Assembly (NCBI GenBank): GCA_024304875.1
Contig: JAMWZF010000173.1
Location: 1 to 6,552 of the forward strand
Origin: Paracoccaceae bacterium
GTDB taxonomy: Bacteria > Pseudomonadota > Alphaproteobacteria > Rhodobacterales > Rhodobacteraceae
DNA: 6,552 bases
Reading direction: 5' to 3'
Shown here piece by piece: positions 1 through 6,015 of this stretch (positions are counted from its first letter, which is position 1; every line of letters starts with the position of its first letter). The notes under the pieces were generated by a model. That model saw only the letters and a program-made list of their open reading frames with translations. It was not told where the DNA came from and made no database searches. Made by a program: the position numbers and the translations under genes.

Positions 1-202
1 CGCCCAGCAGGTCCCCCAGGAACCCCGCCCCGCCGATGGCGCGCGTCTCGCCGCTCGCGGCCATGCGGGCGGCTTCGGCATCGGAAATTTCGGTCTCGCT
101 CAGGCGTTCGACGTTGCGCATCGGATCGACGCAGGCCGCAAGCGCCAGAGCGGTGGCGAGGGCGGGGGCAAGGCGCAAGAGAGGGCGGATCCGTCTGGTC
201 AT
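1..202 (-). CDS. Small lipoprotein, N-terminal part (cut by window edge)
   Basis: This is the first 67 codons of a gene that continues beyond the left edge. The N-terminus has an arginine-rich start (MTRRIRPLLR), a hydrophobic alanine/leucine core and a lipobox LAAC with the cysteine at residue 24. This is the signature of a signal-peptidase II lipoprotein whose mature end begins at that cysteine and is lipid-anchored after export. After the cysteine comes VDPMRNVERLSE, then a polar, acidic, alanine-rich stretch (about residues 35-52), then a glycine/leucine-rich segment (GGAGFLGDLLG) at the edge. Aspartate is at +3, not +2, from the cysteine, so the classical E. coli inner-membrane retention rule does not apply directly. 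An AGGA about 9 bases before the ATG is a plausible ribosome site. I do not recognise the family and propose no function beyond envelope lipoprotein. It lies 92 bases after the glycosyltransferase stop, so it may be co-transcribed or may have its own promoter. Confidence 0.75.
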   Translation of the reverse strand, partial: MTRRIRPLLRLAPALATALALAACVDPMRNVERLSETEISDAEAARMAASGETRAIGGAGFLGDLLG

Positions 203-255
203 GGCGGCGGATCCTAGGGCAGGGATGGCGATGCGTAAACTTGGCCGATGGTCCG

Positions 256-271
256 CGCCGCCCCGGCGGCG
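256..271 (-). terminator. Possible weak GC hairpin after the glycosyltransferase gene
   Basis: Six-base arms CGCCGC (256-261) and GCGGCG (266-271) flank a 4-base loop. The hairpin begins 23 bases past the glycosyltransferase stop on the minus strand. There is no T-run after it, so it could be a weak terminator, a pausing site or simply GC-rich sequence. It is the only structure I see in the 92-base gap 203-294, where I could not identify a convincing promoter for the downstream lipoprotein. Confidence 0.2.
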
Positions 272-294
272 AAGTTGCGCCCACAGGTTCTCGG

Positions 295-1125
295 TCAGTC
301 CTCGAGGTACTGGTCCAGCCCCTTGGTCGCGCGCACTGTCCCGCTCTTGCGGATCTCCTCGATCAGGGCGCGGTGGCGGCGCATCTTTTCGGGATCGGCG
401 TAGGCGCGGGGATGGTCGAGGTGGACCAGCGGCGCGGAGTACCGCAGGTGCCGCCCCCGCACTCCGGCGTTGTTCAGACGCACGCCAAGGTGCTTGTCCT
501 GGCCGCCGTAGGCGATGCTTTCCTCGTAGCCGTTCACGGCGATCAGGTCGCTGCGCCAGACCGAGGCGTTGGCGCCGCACAGCGCCCGGCGCACCGGCGA
601 GATGCGCTCCAGCAGGTCCATGAGGGGCACGGGGCCGGGCCGGGTCTTGAGCCAGGTGGACAGGCTGGTGATCGCCCCCGCCCGCGACAGCCAGCCCCGG
701 TCGAAGACGGCGCCGCTGCGCAGGTCGTCCTCGGTGACCGAGGCGGTGGCCTGTGCGTCCAGCCGGATCAGGCTGCCGGTGGAGAACAGGCCGGGGCGCG
801 TCAGGTCAAGGTGCCGTTGCACGAAATCCGGGTGGATCATCACGTCCCCGTCGATGAAGACGATGACCTCTGCCGCCGAACTGGCAATGGCCTTGTTGAG
901 GATCTTGCCCTTCTCGAACCCGGTATCCTCGTGCCAGACGTGCCGCACCGGACAGGGACTGACCTCGTCCGCGAAGCGCCGGATGACGCGCTCGGTCTCG
1001 GGCCCCGATCCGTCGTCGGCGATGCAGATCCCGTCCGGGACGCGGCGCTGAAGGGCGACCGACAGCAGGCACAGCTCGAGCGAGCGCGGGTTGTTGTAGG
1101 TCGAAAGGATGACTTCGCACTGCAT
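295..1125 (-). CDS. Family 2 glycosyltransferase (GT-A fold)
   Basis: A 276-residue cytoplasmic glycosyltransferase that would move a sugar from a nucleotide-sugar donor to a glycan or lipid-linked acceptor; neither substrate can be read from the sequence. The N-terminus VILSTYNNP (5-13) is the typical first strand and loop of family 2. ADDGSG (36-41) carries the nucleotide-binding aspartates, FEKGKILNKAI (70-80) is the conserved lysine/asparagine helix, and IDGD (91-94) is the DxD metal-binding motif. GANASVW (184-190) and YGGQDKHLGVRL (206-217) match the acceptor-side region of chondroitin-polymerase/galactosyltransferase-C-like members, with QD in place of the more usual ED. HLDHPRAY (235-242) is the late conserved histidine region. 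No membrane segment is visible. The start is chosen because AAGGA lies 9 bases upstream and the domain begins at residue 4; a longer in-frame extension would only overlap dnaE out of frame. It follows dnaE by 41 bases and is probably in the same transcript. A role in surface polysaccharide or lipopolysaccharide is likely but inferred. Confidence 0.9.
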   Translation of the reverse strand: MQCEVILSTYNNPRSLELCLLSVALQRRVPDGICIADDGSGPETERVIRRFADEVSPCPVRHVWHEDTGFEKGKILNKAIASSAAEVIVFIDGDVMIHPDFVQRHLDLTRPGLFSTGSLIRLDAQATASVTEDDLRSGAVFDRGWLSRAGAITSLSTWLKTRPGPVPLMDLLERISPVRRALCGANASVWRSDLIAVNGYEESIAYGGQDKHLGVRLNNAGVRGRHLRYSAPLVHLDHPRAYADPEKMRRHRALIEEIRKSGTVRATKGLDQYLED

Positions 1126-1134
1126 CCACGGGGG

Positions 1135-1139
1135 TCCTT
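1135..1139 (-). promoter_or_regulatory. Ribosome binding site of the glycosyltransferase
   Basis: AAGGA on the minus strand, 9 bases before the ATG at 1125. It lies in the 41-base gap after the dnaE stop and decides the start, because the open frame continues upstream across dnaE. No promoter or terminator is evident in the gap, which favours co-transcription with dnaE. Confidence 0.6.
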
Positions 1140-1166
1140 GGGCGGTGTGCCGGGGTATGGGGGCGC

Positions 1167-4100
1167 TCAGAGGTCCTGCACCTCGATCACGCCGGGAAGC
1201 GAGCGGAGGGCGGCGCGGATCTGCGGGCCGACCGGCCAGTCCTCGGGCGCCTCGATGTCCACCTCGCCCAGTTCGGCGTCGTCGAAGGTAAGCGTGATGG
1301 GTCCGCGGGCGCCCTTTACCTTGTCCTTGCGGGCCGCCACCAGCACGTCGTGCACCGGCGCAAGCGCCTCGGCGCCGTCGATGAAGACGCGCAGGGCCAT
1401 GGCGCCCGCGCTGGCCGCGACCTCGTCGATCGGAGTCACCCCGCGGCAGAGCAGTTTCAACTGGTCCGCCTCCATCGTCGCCTCGCAAGTGACGACGACC
1501 TTGGAGCCGGTCTCGAGGTTGTCGCGGTTCTGCTCCAGCGCCTCGGAGAAGACGGTGACCTCGTATTCGCCGTTCTCCTCGTCGGTGAACTGGACGAAGG
1601 CGAAGCGGTTGCCGCGGGCGGATTTGCGTTCCTGCCGGCCCTCGACGTAGCCGGCCATCTTGACGACGCAGGGGCCTTTCAGGGCCTCGCGCTCGACCTC
1701 GGCCAGCGACTTGACCCCGGTGCGGCGGAGATAGGCGGCGTAATCCTCGAGCGGGTGGCCGGAGAGGAAGAAGCCGATGCCTTTCGATTCCTCGATCAGA
1801 CGCTCGGCGGCGGGCCAGTCGTCGGCAGGGGAAAGGCGCGGCTCGGGCAGGTCGTCGCCCGCCTCGCCGAAGAGCGAGACCTGGTTCGACTCGCGCTGGT
1901 CGTGGATCGCGGCGGAATAGCCGACGAGCGCGTCGAGCGATTCCAGCACCCGCCGCCGGTTGCGGTCGAGCTGGTCGAAGGCCCCGGCGCGGGCGAGGTT
2001 CTCCAAGGGCCGCTTGCCGACGCGCTTGAGGTCCACCCGGCGGGCGAGGTCGAAGAGGGTGGCGAAGGGTTTGTCGCCCCTGCCCTCGACGATCAGTTTC
2101 ATCGCCTCGACGCCTACGTTCTTCAAAGCGCCGAGGGCATAGACCAGCGCGCCGTCCTTCACGGTGAACGTCGCCTCTGACCGGTTCACGCAGGGCGGCA
2201 CCACCGGCAGGCCGAGGCCCTTTTTCACTTCCTGGAAGTAGACCCGCAGCTTTTCCGTCAGGTGGATGTCGCAGTTCATCACGCCGGCCATGAACTCGAC
2301 CGGGTGGTTCGCCTTGAGCCAGGCGGTCTGGTAGCTGACCACGGCGTAGGCGGCGGCGTGGGACTTGTTGAAGCCGTAGTTGGCGAACTTGTCGAGCAGT
2401 GCCCAGGTCTCCAGCGCCTTCTTCTCGTCCACGCCGTTGGCCTTGGCCCCGGCAAGGAACTTTGGCCGCTCGGCGTCCATCGCCTCCTGGATCTTCTTGC
2501 CCATCGCGCGGCGCAGCAGGTCGGCGCCGCCGAGGGAGTAGCCCGCCATCTCCTGCGCGATCTGCATCACCTGTTCCTGGTAGACGATGATGCCCTGGGT
2601 CTCGTCGAGGATATGATCGACGGTGGGGTGCAGTTTCTCGCGCTCGGAAATCCCGTTCTTGACCTCGCAATACTTCGGGATGTTTTCCATCGGGCCGGGG
2701 CGGTAGAGCGCCACCAGCGCGACGATGTCCTCGATGCAGGTGGGTTTCATGCGCCGCAGGGCATCCATCATGCCCGAGCTTTCCACCTGGAACACGGCGA
2801 CGGTCTTGGCCGCCGAGTAGAGCTTGTAGCTTTTCTCGTCGTCCAGCGGGATGGCGTTGATCTGGTTCTCGGTGCCCGGCTCGGGGTCGTAGAGTTTCGT
2901 GCCGTCCGCGGCGACGTGCAGGTCACGGCCGGAAGCGAGGATCTGGTCCATCGCGTTCTGGATCACGGTCAGGGTCTTCAGGCCGAGGAAGTCGAACTTC
3001 ACGAGGCCCGCCTGCTCGACCCACTTCATGTTGAACTGGGTGGCCGGCATGTCCGAGCGGGGGTCGCGGTAGAGCGGCACCAGTTCGTCCAGCGGGCGGT
3101 CGCCGATGACGACCCCGGCGGCGTGGGTGGAGGCGTTGCGGAGCAGGCCCTCGACCTGCTGGCCGTAGGTGAGGAGGCGCTCGACCACCGGCTCGGCCTT
3201 GGCGGCCTCGCGCAGGCGGGGTTCGTCGGCGAGGGCCTTCTCGATGGAGACGGGTTTGACCCCTTCCACCGGGATCATCTTGGACAGGCGGTCGACCTGG
3301 CCGTAGGGCATCTGGAGGACCCGGCCCACGTCGCGCACCGCGGCCTTGGAGAGCAAGGCGCCGAAGGTGATGATCTGGCCCACCCGGTCCCGGCCGTATT
3401 TCTCCTGCACGTAGCGGATCACCTCCTCGCGGCGGTCCATGCAGAAGTCGATGTCGAAGTCGGGCATGGAGACCCGCTCGGGGTTCAGGAACCGCTCGAA
3501 CAGGAGGGCATAGCGGAGGGGGTCGAGGTCGGTGATCGTGAGCGCATAGGCGACGAGGGAGCCGGCGCCCGAGCCGCGGCCGGGGCCGACGGGAATGTCG
3601 TGATCCTTGGCCCACTTGATGAAGTCGGCCACGATCAGGAAGTAACCGGGAAATCCCATGCCCTCGATGATGTCGAGTTCGAAATCGAGGCGCTTCTGGT
3701 ATTCCTCGACGCTGGCGGCATGGGGGATCACGGCGAGGCGGGCCTGGAGGCCCTCGTTGGCCTGCCGGCGGAGTTCCTCGACCTCGTCGTCGGCGAACTT
3801 CGGCAGGATCGGGTCGCGCTTGTAGGCCTTGAAGGCGCAGCGACGGGCGATCTCGACGGTGTTCTGGGTGGCTTCGGGCAGGTCGGCGAAGAGGACGCAC
3901 ATCTCTTCGGGCGACTTGAAGTAGTGCTGCGGAGTCAGGGTGCGGCGGGGTTCGTTCTGGTCGACGTAGGCGCCCTCGGCGATGCAGATCAGGGCGTCGT
4001 GCGCCTCGTACATCTTGGCGTCCGGGAAGTAGACGTCGTTCGTGGCGACCAGCGGCAGGTCGCGGGCATAGGCCGTCTCGACGAACCAGCGCTCGGTCGC

Positions 4101-4667
4101 GCGCTCGGCCTCAGTGGTGCGGCCGTCCTCGCCGGGATGGCGCTGGAGTTCGATGTAGAGGCGGTCCTGATAGGGAGGGGCCAGCTTGTTCAGCAGGATG
4201 TCGGCGGCCCCCTCCTGCCCCGCGCGGACCAGCCGGCCGAAGGGGCCGTCGGGGCCGCCGGTGAGGCAAATGACGCCCTGCGAATGGGTGCAGAGCTCCT
4301 CTACCGTGACCTGCGGCCAGTCGCGGCCCTCGCCGAGGTAGAGGCATGTGTTGAGCTTCATCAGCGCCTCGTAGCCGGCCTCGGACTGGGCCAGCAGGAC
4401 GACGGGTGCGGGTGGCAGGGCGCGCTTGCCCGGCTCGGGGATGGCATAGGCCAGATCGACCTGACAACCGACGATGGGCTGGATCCCGGCCTTGGACGCG
4501 CCCTCGGAAAATTCCAGCGCCGCGAACATGTTGTTGGTGTCGGTCAGGGCGACCGCGGGCATGCCGAGGGCGGCGGCCCGGTCCGGCAGCTTCTTGAGGC
4601 GCATGGCCCCCTCGAGCAGGGAATATTCCGAGTGGGTGCGCAGGTGGATGAATCGGGGATGAGCCAT
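1167..4667 (-). CDS. dnaE: DNA polymerase III subunit alpha (replicative polymerase)
   Basis: The catalytic subunit of the chromosomal replicase, which adds dNTPs to the primer within the holoenzyme, together with the DnaQ proofreader, the beta clamp and tau. The protein has 1166 residues against about 1160 in E. coli, so it is full length. Domains in order: an N-terminal PHP domain (FIHLRTHSEYSLLEGA, 6-21; TDTNN, 42-46); palm with GPGRGSGAGS (361-370), the catalytic pair in PDFDIDF (D403 and D405) and the third aspartate in KFDFLGL (D559); fingers with NKSHAAAY from 767; a helix-hairpin-helix region around 845-865; the clamp-binding motif QVSLF (929-933); an OB fold around 998-1080 (CVVKMAGYVEGRQ at its start); and a C-terminal tau-binding region ending LPGVIEVQDL. 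PHP Thr44 replaces the histidine of catalytically competent TDHGN versions, so the PHP domain is probably not a working nuclease and proofreading would come from DnaQ. The start at 4667 puts the PHP domain at residue 6, as in homologues, though the upstream Shine-Dalgarno is weak. It is the first gene of a probable dnaE-glycosyltransferase operon. Confidence 0.98.
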   Translation of the reverse strand: MAHPRFIHLRTHSEYSLLEGAMRLKKLPDRAAALGMPAVALTDTNNMFAALEFSEGASKAGIQPIVGCQVDLAYAIPEPGKRALPPAPVVLLAQSEAGYEALMKLNTCLYLGEGRDWPQVTVEELCTHSQGVICLTGGPDGPFGRLVRAGQEGAADILLNKLAPPYQDRLYIELQRHPGEDGRTTEAERATERWFVETAYARDLPLVATNDVYFPDAKMYEAHDALICIAEGAYVDQNEPRRTLTPQHYFKSPEEMCVLFADLPEATQNTVEIARRCAFKAYKRDPILPKFADDEVEELRRQANEGLQARLAVIPHAASVEEYQKRLDFELDIIEGMGFPGYFLIVADFIKWAKDHDIPVGPGRGSGAGSLVAYALTITDLDPLRYALLFERFLNPERVSMPDFDIDFCMDRREEVIRYVQEKYGRDRVGQIITFGALLSKAAVRDVGRVLQMPYGQVDRLSKMIPVEGVKPVSIEKALADEPRLREAAKAEPVVERLLTYGQQVEGLLRNASTHAAGVVIGDRPLDELVPLYRDPRSDMPATQFNMKWVEQAGLVKFDFLGLKTLTVIQNAMDQILASGRDLHVAADGTKLYDPEPGTENQINAIPLDDEKSYKLYSAAKTVAVFQVESSGMMDALRRMKPTCIEDIVALVALYRPGPMENIPKYCEVKNGISEREKLHPTVDHILDETQGIIVYQEQVMQIAQEMAGYSLGGADLLRRAMGKKIQEAMDAERPKFLAGAKANGVDEKKALETWALLDKFANYGFNKSHAAAYAVVSYQTAWLKANHPVEFMAGVMNCDIHLTEKLRVYFQEVKKGLGLPVVPPCVNRSEATFTVKDGALVYALGALKNVGVEAMKLIVEGRGDKPFATLFDLARRVDLKRVGKRPLENLARAGAFDQLDRNRRRVLESLDALVGYSAAIHDQRESNQVSLFGEAGDDLPEPRLSPADDWPAAERLIEESKGIGFFLSGHPLEDYAAYLRRTGVKSLAEVEREALKGPCVVKMAGYVEGRQERKSARGNRFAFVQFTDEENGEYEVTVFSEALEQNRDNLETGSKVVVTCEATMEADQLKLLCRGVTPIDEVAASAGAMALRVFIDGAEALAPVHDVLVAARKDKVKGARGPITLTFDDAELGEVDIEAPEDWPVGPQIRAALRSLPGVIEVQDL

Positions 4668-4758
4668 GGGCCGGAGCCTATCTGGTGGCGGGCCGGGCCG
4701 GAACCCTCTACCGGTGGGTGGCGTTCACGAGCAGACGCAAGCGAGAGGGAGCACGTCC
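4668..4758. promoter_or_regulatory. Divergent intergenic region between dnaE and the small membrane peptide
   Basis: A 91-base GC-rich gap that must hold the plus-strand promoter of the small gene and probably the dnaE promoter, unless dnaE transcription starts elsewhere. I could not find a convincing -35/-10 pair in either direction. The placement is inferred from gene orientation, not from motif recognition. Confidence 0.3.
4746..4751 (+). promoter_or_regulatory. Ribosome binding site of the 61-residue membrane peptide
   Basis: AGGGAG, 7 bases before the ATG at 4759. This good Shine-Dalgarno selects 4759 rather than the in-frame ATG at 4666. The upstream start would add about 31 non-conserved-looking, arginine- and glycine-rich residues and would overlap the dnaE start codon. 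Confidence 0.65.
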
Positions 4759-4944
4759 ATGGGCCGGATTCTGGCACTCATCCTGCTGATCGGGATCATC
4801 ATCTGGGGATTGATCTACTTCGACGTCCTGGCACTGACCCCGGAGGGCCAGCAGGCACTCGACAACGCGCAGGACACCATCGGCGAGGCCGCGAGCGACA
4901 CCGGCGACGCGATCCAGGACGTCGGCGAGGCGATGTCGGAGTAA
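4759..4944 (+). CDS. Small single-pass membrane peptide with acidic tail, unknown function
   Basis: A 61-residue protein. Residues 4-21 are an almost unbroken hydrophobic helix (ILALILLIGIIIWGLIYF) preceded by a single arginine, so this is one transmembrane segment or an uncleaved signal anchor; no cleavage site is evident. Residues 27-61 form a soluble tail rich in alanine, aspartate, glutamate, glycine and glutamine, with two related stretches, DTIGEAASD (39-47) and DAIQDVGEA (50-58). The tail has no basic residue and carries net charge around -9 or -10, which suggests an acidic, amphipathic helical region. By the positive-inside rule the tail would be periplasmic, but with only Arg3 at the N-terminus the orientation is weakly supported. 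A strong Shine-Dalgarno and a terminator just downstream argue that it is a real monocistronic gene. It is divergent from dnaE and I know of no functional link. I do not recognise a named family. Confidence 0.8.
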   Translation: MGRILALILLIGIIIWGLIYFDVLALTPEGQQALDNAQDTIGEAASDTGDAIQDVGEAMSE

Positions 4945-4963
4945 GGGCCGCCCGCTCACATGC

Positions 4964-4990
4964 GAAAGGGCCCGCCAAACGGGCCCTTTC
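4964..4990. terminator. Bidirectional terminator between convergent genes
   Basis: Perfect 11-bp stem: GAAAGGGCCCG (4964-4974) pairs with CGGGCCCTTTC (4980-4990) around a 5-base loop (CCAAA). It starts 20 bases after the stop of the plus-strand peptide gene and 16 bases after the stop of the minus-strand membrane-protein gene. Each strand ends its stem with TTTC, so the short U-stretch is inside the stem and there is no long U-tail beyond it. The symmetry fits use in both directions. Confidence 0.85.
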
Positions 4991-5005
4991 AGCCATGAGA
5001 CCCGA

Positions 5006-5539
5006 TCAGGCGAGGGTCGGTCGCCTGGCCATCCGGGTCTGCGCCGCGATGGCAGCGAAGAGCACGGCCAGGATCAGGCCGACCGGTGCCATGTCGGCCG
5101 GGGCCGGCTTTACCACCATGAAGACGACGGTGGTGATCAGCAGCGCCTGCTCGATCCGGCCGGGCCAGGTCAGCGCCGCGACCTGTGCCAGTGCGCCGCG
5201 CCGGTCGCCCTCGGCCAGCATCCTGCCGACCCGGCCGAAGGCGGGGCCGATCTTGAACGCGCCGATCAGGAAACCCGTGCCCGCGCAGGCGAGGGAAACG
5301 GCGATCCAGGGAGCGAAGCCCCAGGCGCCGGTCCAGACCAGCAGCCCACCGGTCAGCATGACGACGAGGCTCGACGGGCCCATCACGGCGCCGATGGGGG
5401 CGAGGACGCCCAGGGTCCGCAACAGCCGGTCGCCGTCGCGCCCCGACATCGTCATCAGCGCCGTGCAGGCAAGTCCGCCGCCGACCCATGTGATCGCGGC
5501 CAGGACGTGTAAAGTCTTGAGGATGAGGTAAATGTTCAT
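5006..5539 (-). CDS. Multi-pass inner-membrane protein, DUF2269-like
   Basis: A 177-residue protein that is mostly membrane. Hydrophobic segments lie at about 3-28, 46-69, 76-98, 129-144 and 150-167, linked by a charged cytoplasmic-type loop (103-114, with several arginines). The N-terminus LKTLHVLAAITWVGGG (7-22), with a histidine inside the first helix, and the late FMVVKP (140-145) resemble the DUF2269 family of predicted integral membrane proteins; similar histidine-containing first helices also occur in CopD-like proteins. The biochemical role of DUF2269 is unknown. The start at 5539 is preceded by a weak GAGA at 7 bases. A longer in-frame start at 5671 would add 44 polar residues without homology features, so I reject it. 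The gene is divergent from the ArsR-type repressor and converges on the small peptide gene with a shared terminator. Family assignment is by pattern memory. Confidence 0.8.
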   Translation of the reverse strand: MNIYLILKTLHVLAAITWVGGGLACTALMTMSGRDGDRLLRTLGVLAPIGAVMGPSSLVVMLTGGLLVWTGAWGFAPWIAVSLACAGTGFLIGAFKIGPAFGRVGRMLAEGDRRGALAQVAALTWPGRIEQALLITTVVFMVVKPAPADMAPVGLILAVLFAAIAAQTRMARRPTLA

Positions 5540-5647
5540 TTCTGTGTCTCGTTGAAGGATGGCGGCTTCTATGACCGCGCCCCGAAACGAGCCAGTCAGG
5601 CTTCCCTTACCCGCCAGCGGAAAACCTAGCCCATCGGATAACTGTTC

Positions 5648-5676
5648 TTGACCCAGCGACCCGAGTCGCATTACCT
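5648..5676 (+). promoter_or_regulatory. Candidate promoter of the arsR-type operon
   Basis: TTGACC (5648-5653) is a good -35 match. With a 17-base spacer the -10 would be TTACCT (5671-5676), a poor match to TATAAT. The -10 lies only 6 bases before the ATG at 5683, so transcription would start at or next to the start codon. No Shine-Dalgarno precedes this ATG. Both facts fit a leaderless or nearly leaderless message. The assignment is inference from motif spacing. Confidence 0.4.
5656..5669. promoter_or_regulatory. Palindrome between -35 and -10, candidate repressor operator
   Basis: GCGAC (5656-5660) and GTCGC (5665-5669) form a perfect inverted repeat with a 4-base centre (CCGA), exactly inside the proposed promoter spacer. 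ArsR-type proteins bind as dimers to inverted repeats overlapping their own promoters, so this is a reasonable autoregulatory operator. The arms are short and GC-rich, so chance is possible. Confidence 0.35.
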
Positions 5677-5682
5677 AGCCAC

Positions 5683-6015
5683 ATGGCTAACCAACTCGAC
5701 AGCTTCTTCGCCGCGATGGCCGACCCGACCCGGAGGGCTGTCATCGAGCGGCTCACCGACGGACCGGCGCCGGTCAGCGACCTGCACGCGCCCCACGACA
5801 TCGCCCTGCCCACCTTTCTCAAGCATCTGAAAAAGCTCGAGGCGGCTGGGCTGGTGCGCTCGGAAAAGGCGGGCCGGGTGCGCACCGTCCACATCGAGGC
5901 GGCACCGCTGAAGGCGGCCGAGGACTGGCTGCACCGACAACGACGGGCCTGGGAGGGTCGGCTGGACCGGCTCGATGCCCTGGTCCGCCGCATGGAACAG
6001 GAGACAAGGGAATGA
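5683..6015 (+). CDS. ArsR-type winged-helix transcriptional repressor (SRPBCC-linked subgroup)
   Basis: A 110-residue DNA-binding protein. FFAAMADPTRRAVIERL (8-24) is the hallmark first helix of the ArsR group. The helix-turn-helix follows, with the recognition helix around 42-55 (LPTFLKHLKKLEAAG) and the wing at about 58-71 (VRSEKAGRVRTVHI). The C-terminus (80-107, with W82, W90 and E91) is the helix usual in the subgroup found next to SRPBCC/AHSA1 genes. There is no cysteine anywhere, so the classical ELCVCD metal site is absent. Metal sensing is therefore unlikely and the signal is unknown. The gene ends in an ATGA overlap with the SRPBCC gene, which indicates translational coupling. No Shine-Dalgarno precedes the ATG, and the candidate promoter places transcription initiation close to it. 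It probably represses its own operon, and possibly the divergent membrane-protein gene. Confidence 0.92.
   Translation: MANQLDSFFAAMADPTRRAVIERLTDGPAPVSDLHAPHDIALPTFLKHLKKLEAAGLVRSEKAGRVRTVHIEAAPLKAAEDWLHRQRRAWEGRLDRLDALVRRMEQETRE
5999..6003 (+). promoter_or_regulatory. Ribosome binding site of the SRPBCC gene, inside the repressor gene
   Basis: AGGAG lies 8 bases before the ATG at 6012, within the last codons of the repressor gene. This supports the overlapping start and contrasts with the missing Shine-Dalgarno of the first gene. Confidence 0.65.

Larger units (their letters stand above)
5624..5680 (+). repeat. Pair of 8-base direct repeats upstream of the repressor gene
   Basis: ACCTAGCC occurs at 5624-5631 and again at 5673-5680, 49 bases apart (start to start). 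The second copy overlaps the proposed -10 and ends two bases before the ATG. CTAG-containing words are generally rare in bacterial genomes, so two copies in one 143-base intergenic region stand out. They may be protein binding sites or coincidence. Confidence 0.4.

Noticed and set aside
241..1650. A 469-codon plus-strand open frame antisense to the glycosyltransferase and the end of dnaE
   Set aside because: It has the same origin: GC-rich register effect across well-supported minus-strand genes, with no recognisable domain.
1126..2670. Long N-terminal extension of the glycosyltransferase frame (791 codons in total)
   Set aside because: The extension overlaps dnaE out of frame and is arginine/glycine-rich nonsense. 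The family's N-terminus and a ribosome site fix the start at 1125.
2262..5531. A 1089-codon plus-strand open frame antisense to dnaE and neighbours
   Set aside because: It is in exact codon register with dnaE, where antisense stops require the sense codons TTA, CTA or TCA, which this GC-rich gene avoids. Its translation is low-complexity (V, G, D, L, H rich) and matches no family, whereas dnaE on the other strand is unmistakable.
5548..5591. CTCGTT...AACGAG inverted arms upstream of the DUF2269-like gene
   Set aside because: Only 6 bases per arm, 32 bases apart and not extendable; easily chance.
5540..5671. Upstream start at 5671 for the DUF2269-like gene
   Set aside because: It would add 44 polar residues before the typical family N-terminus and consume the intergenic region that holds the promoter elements.
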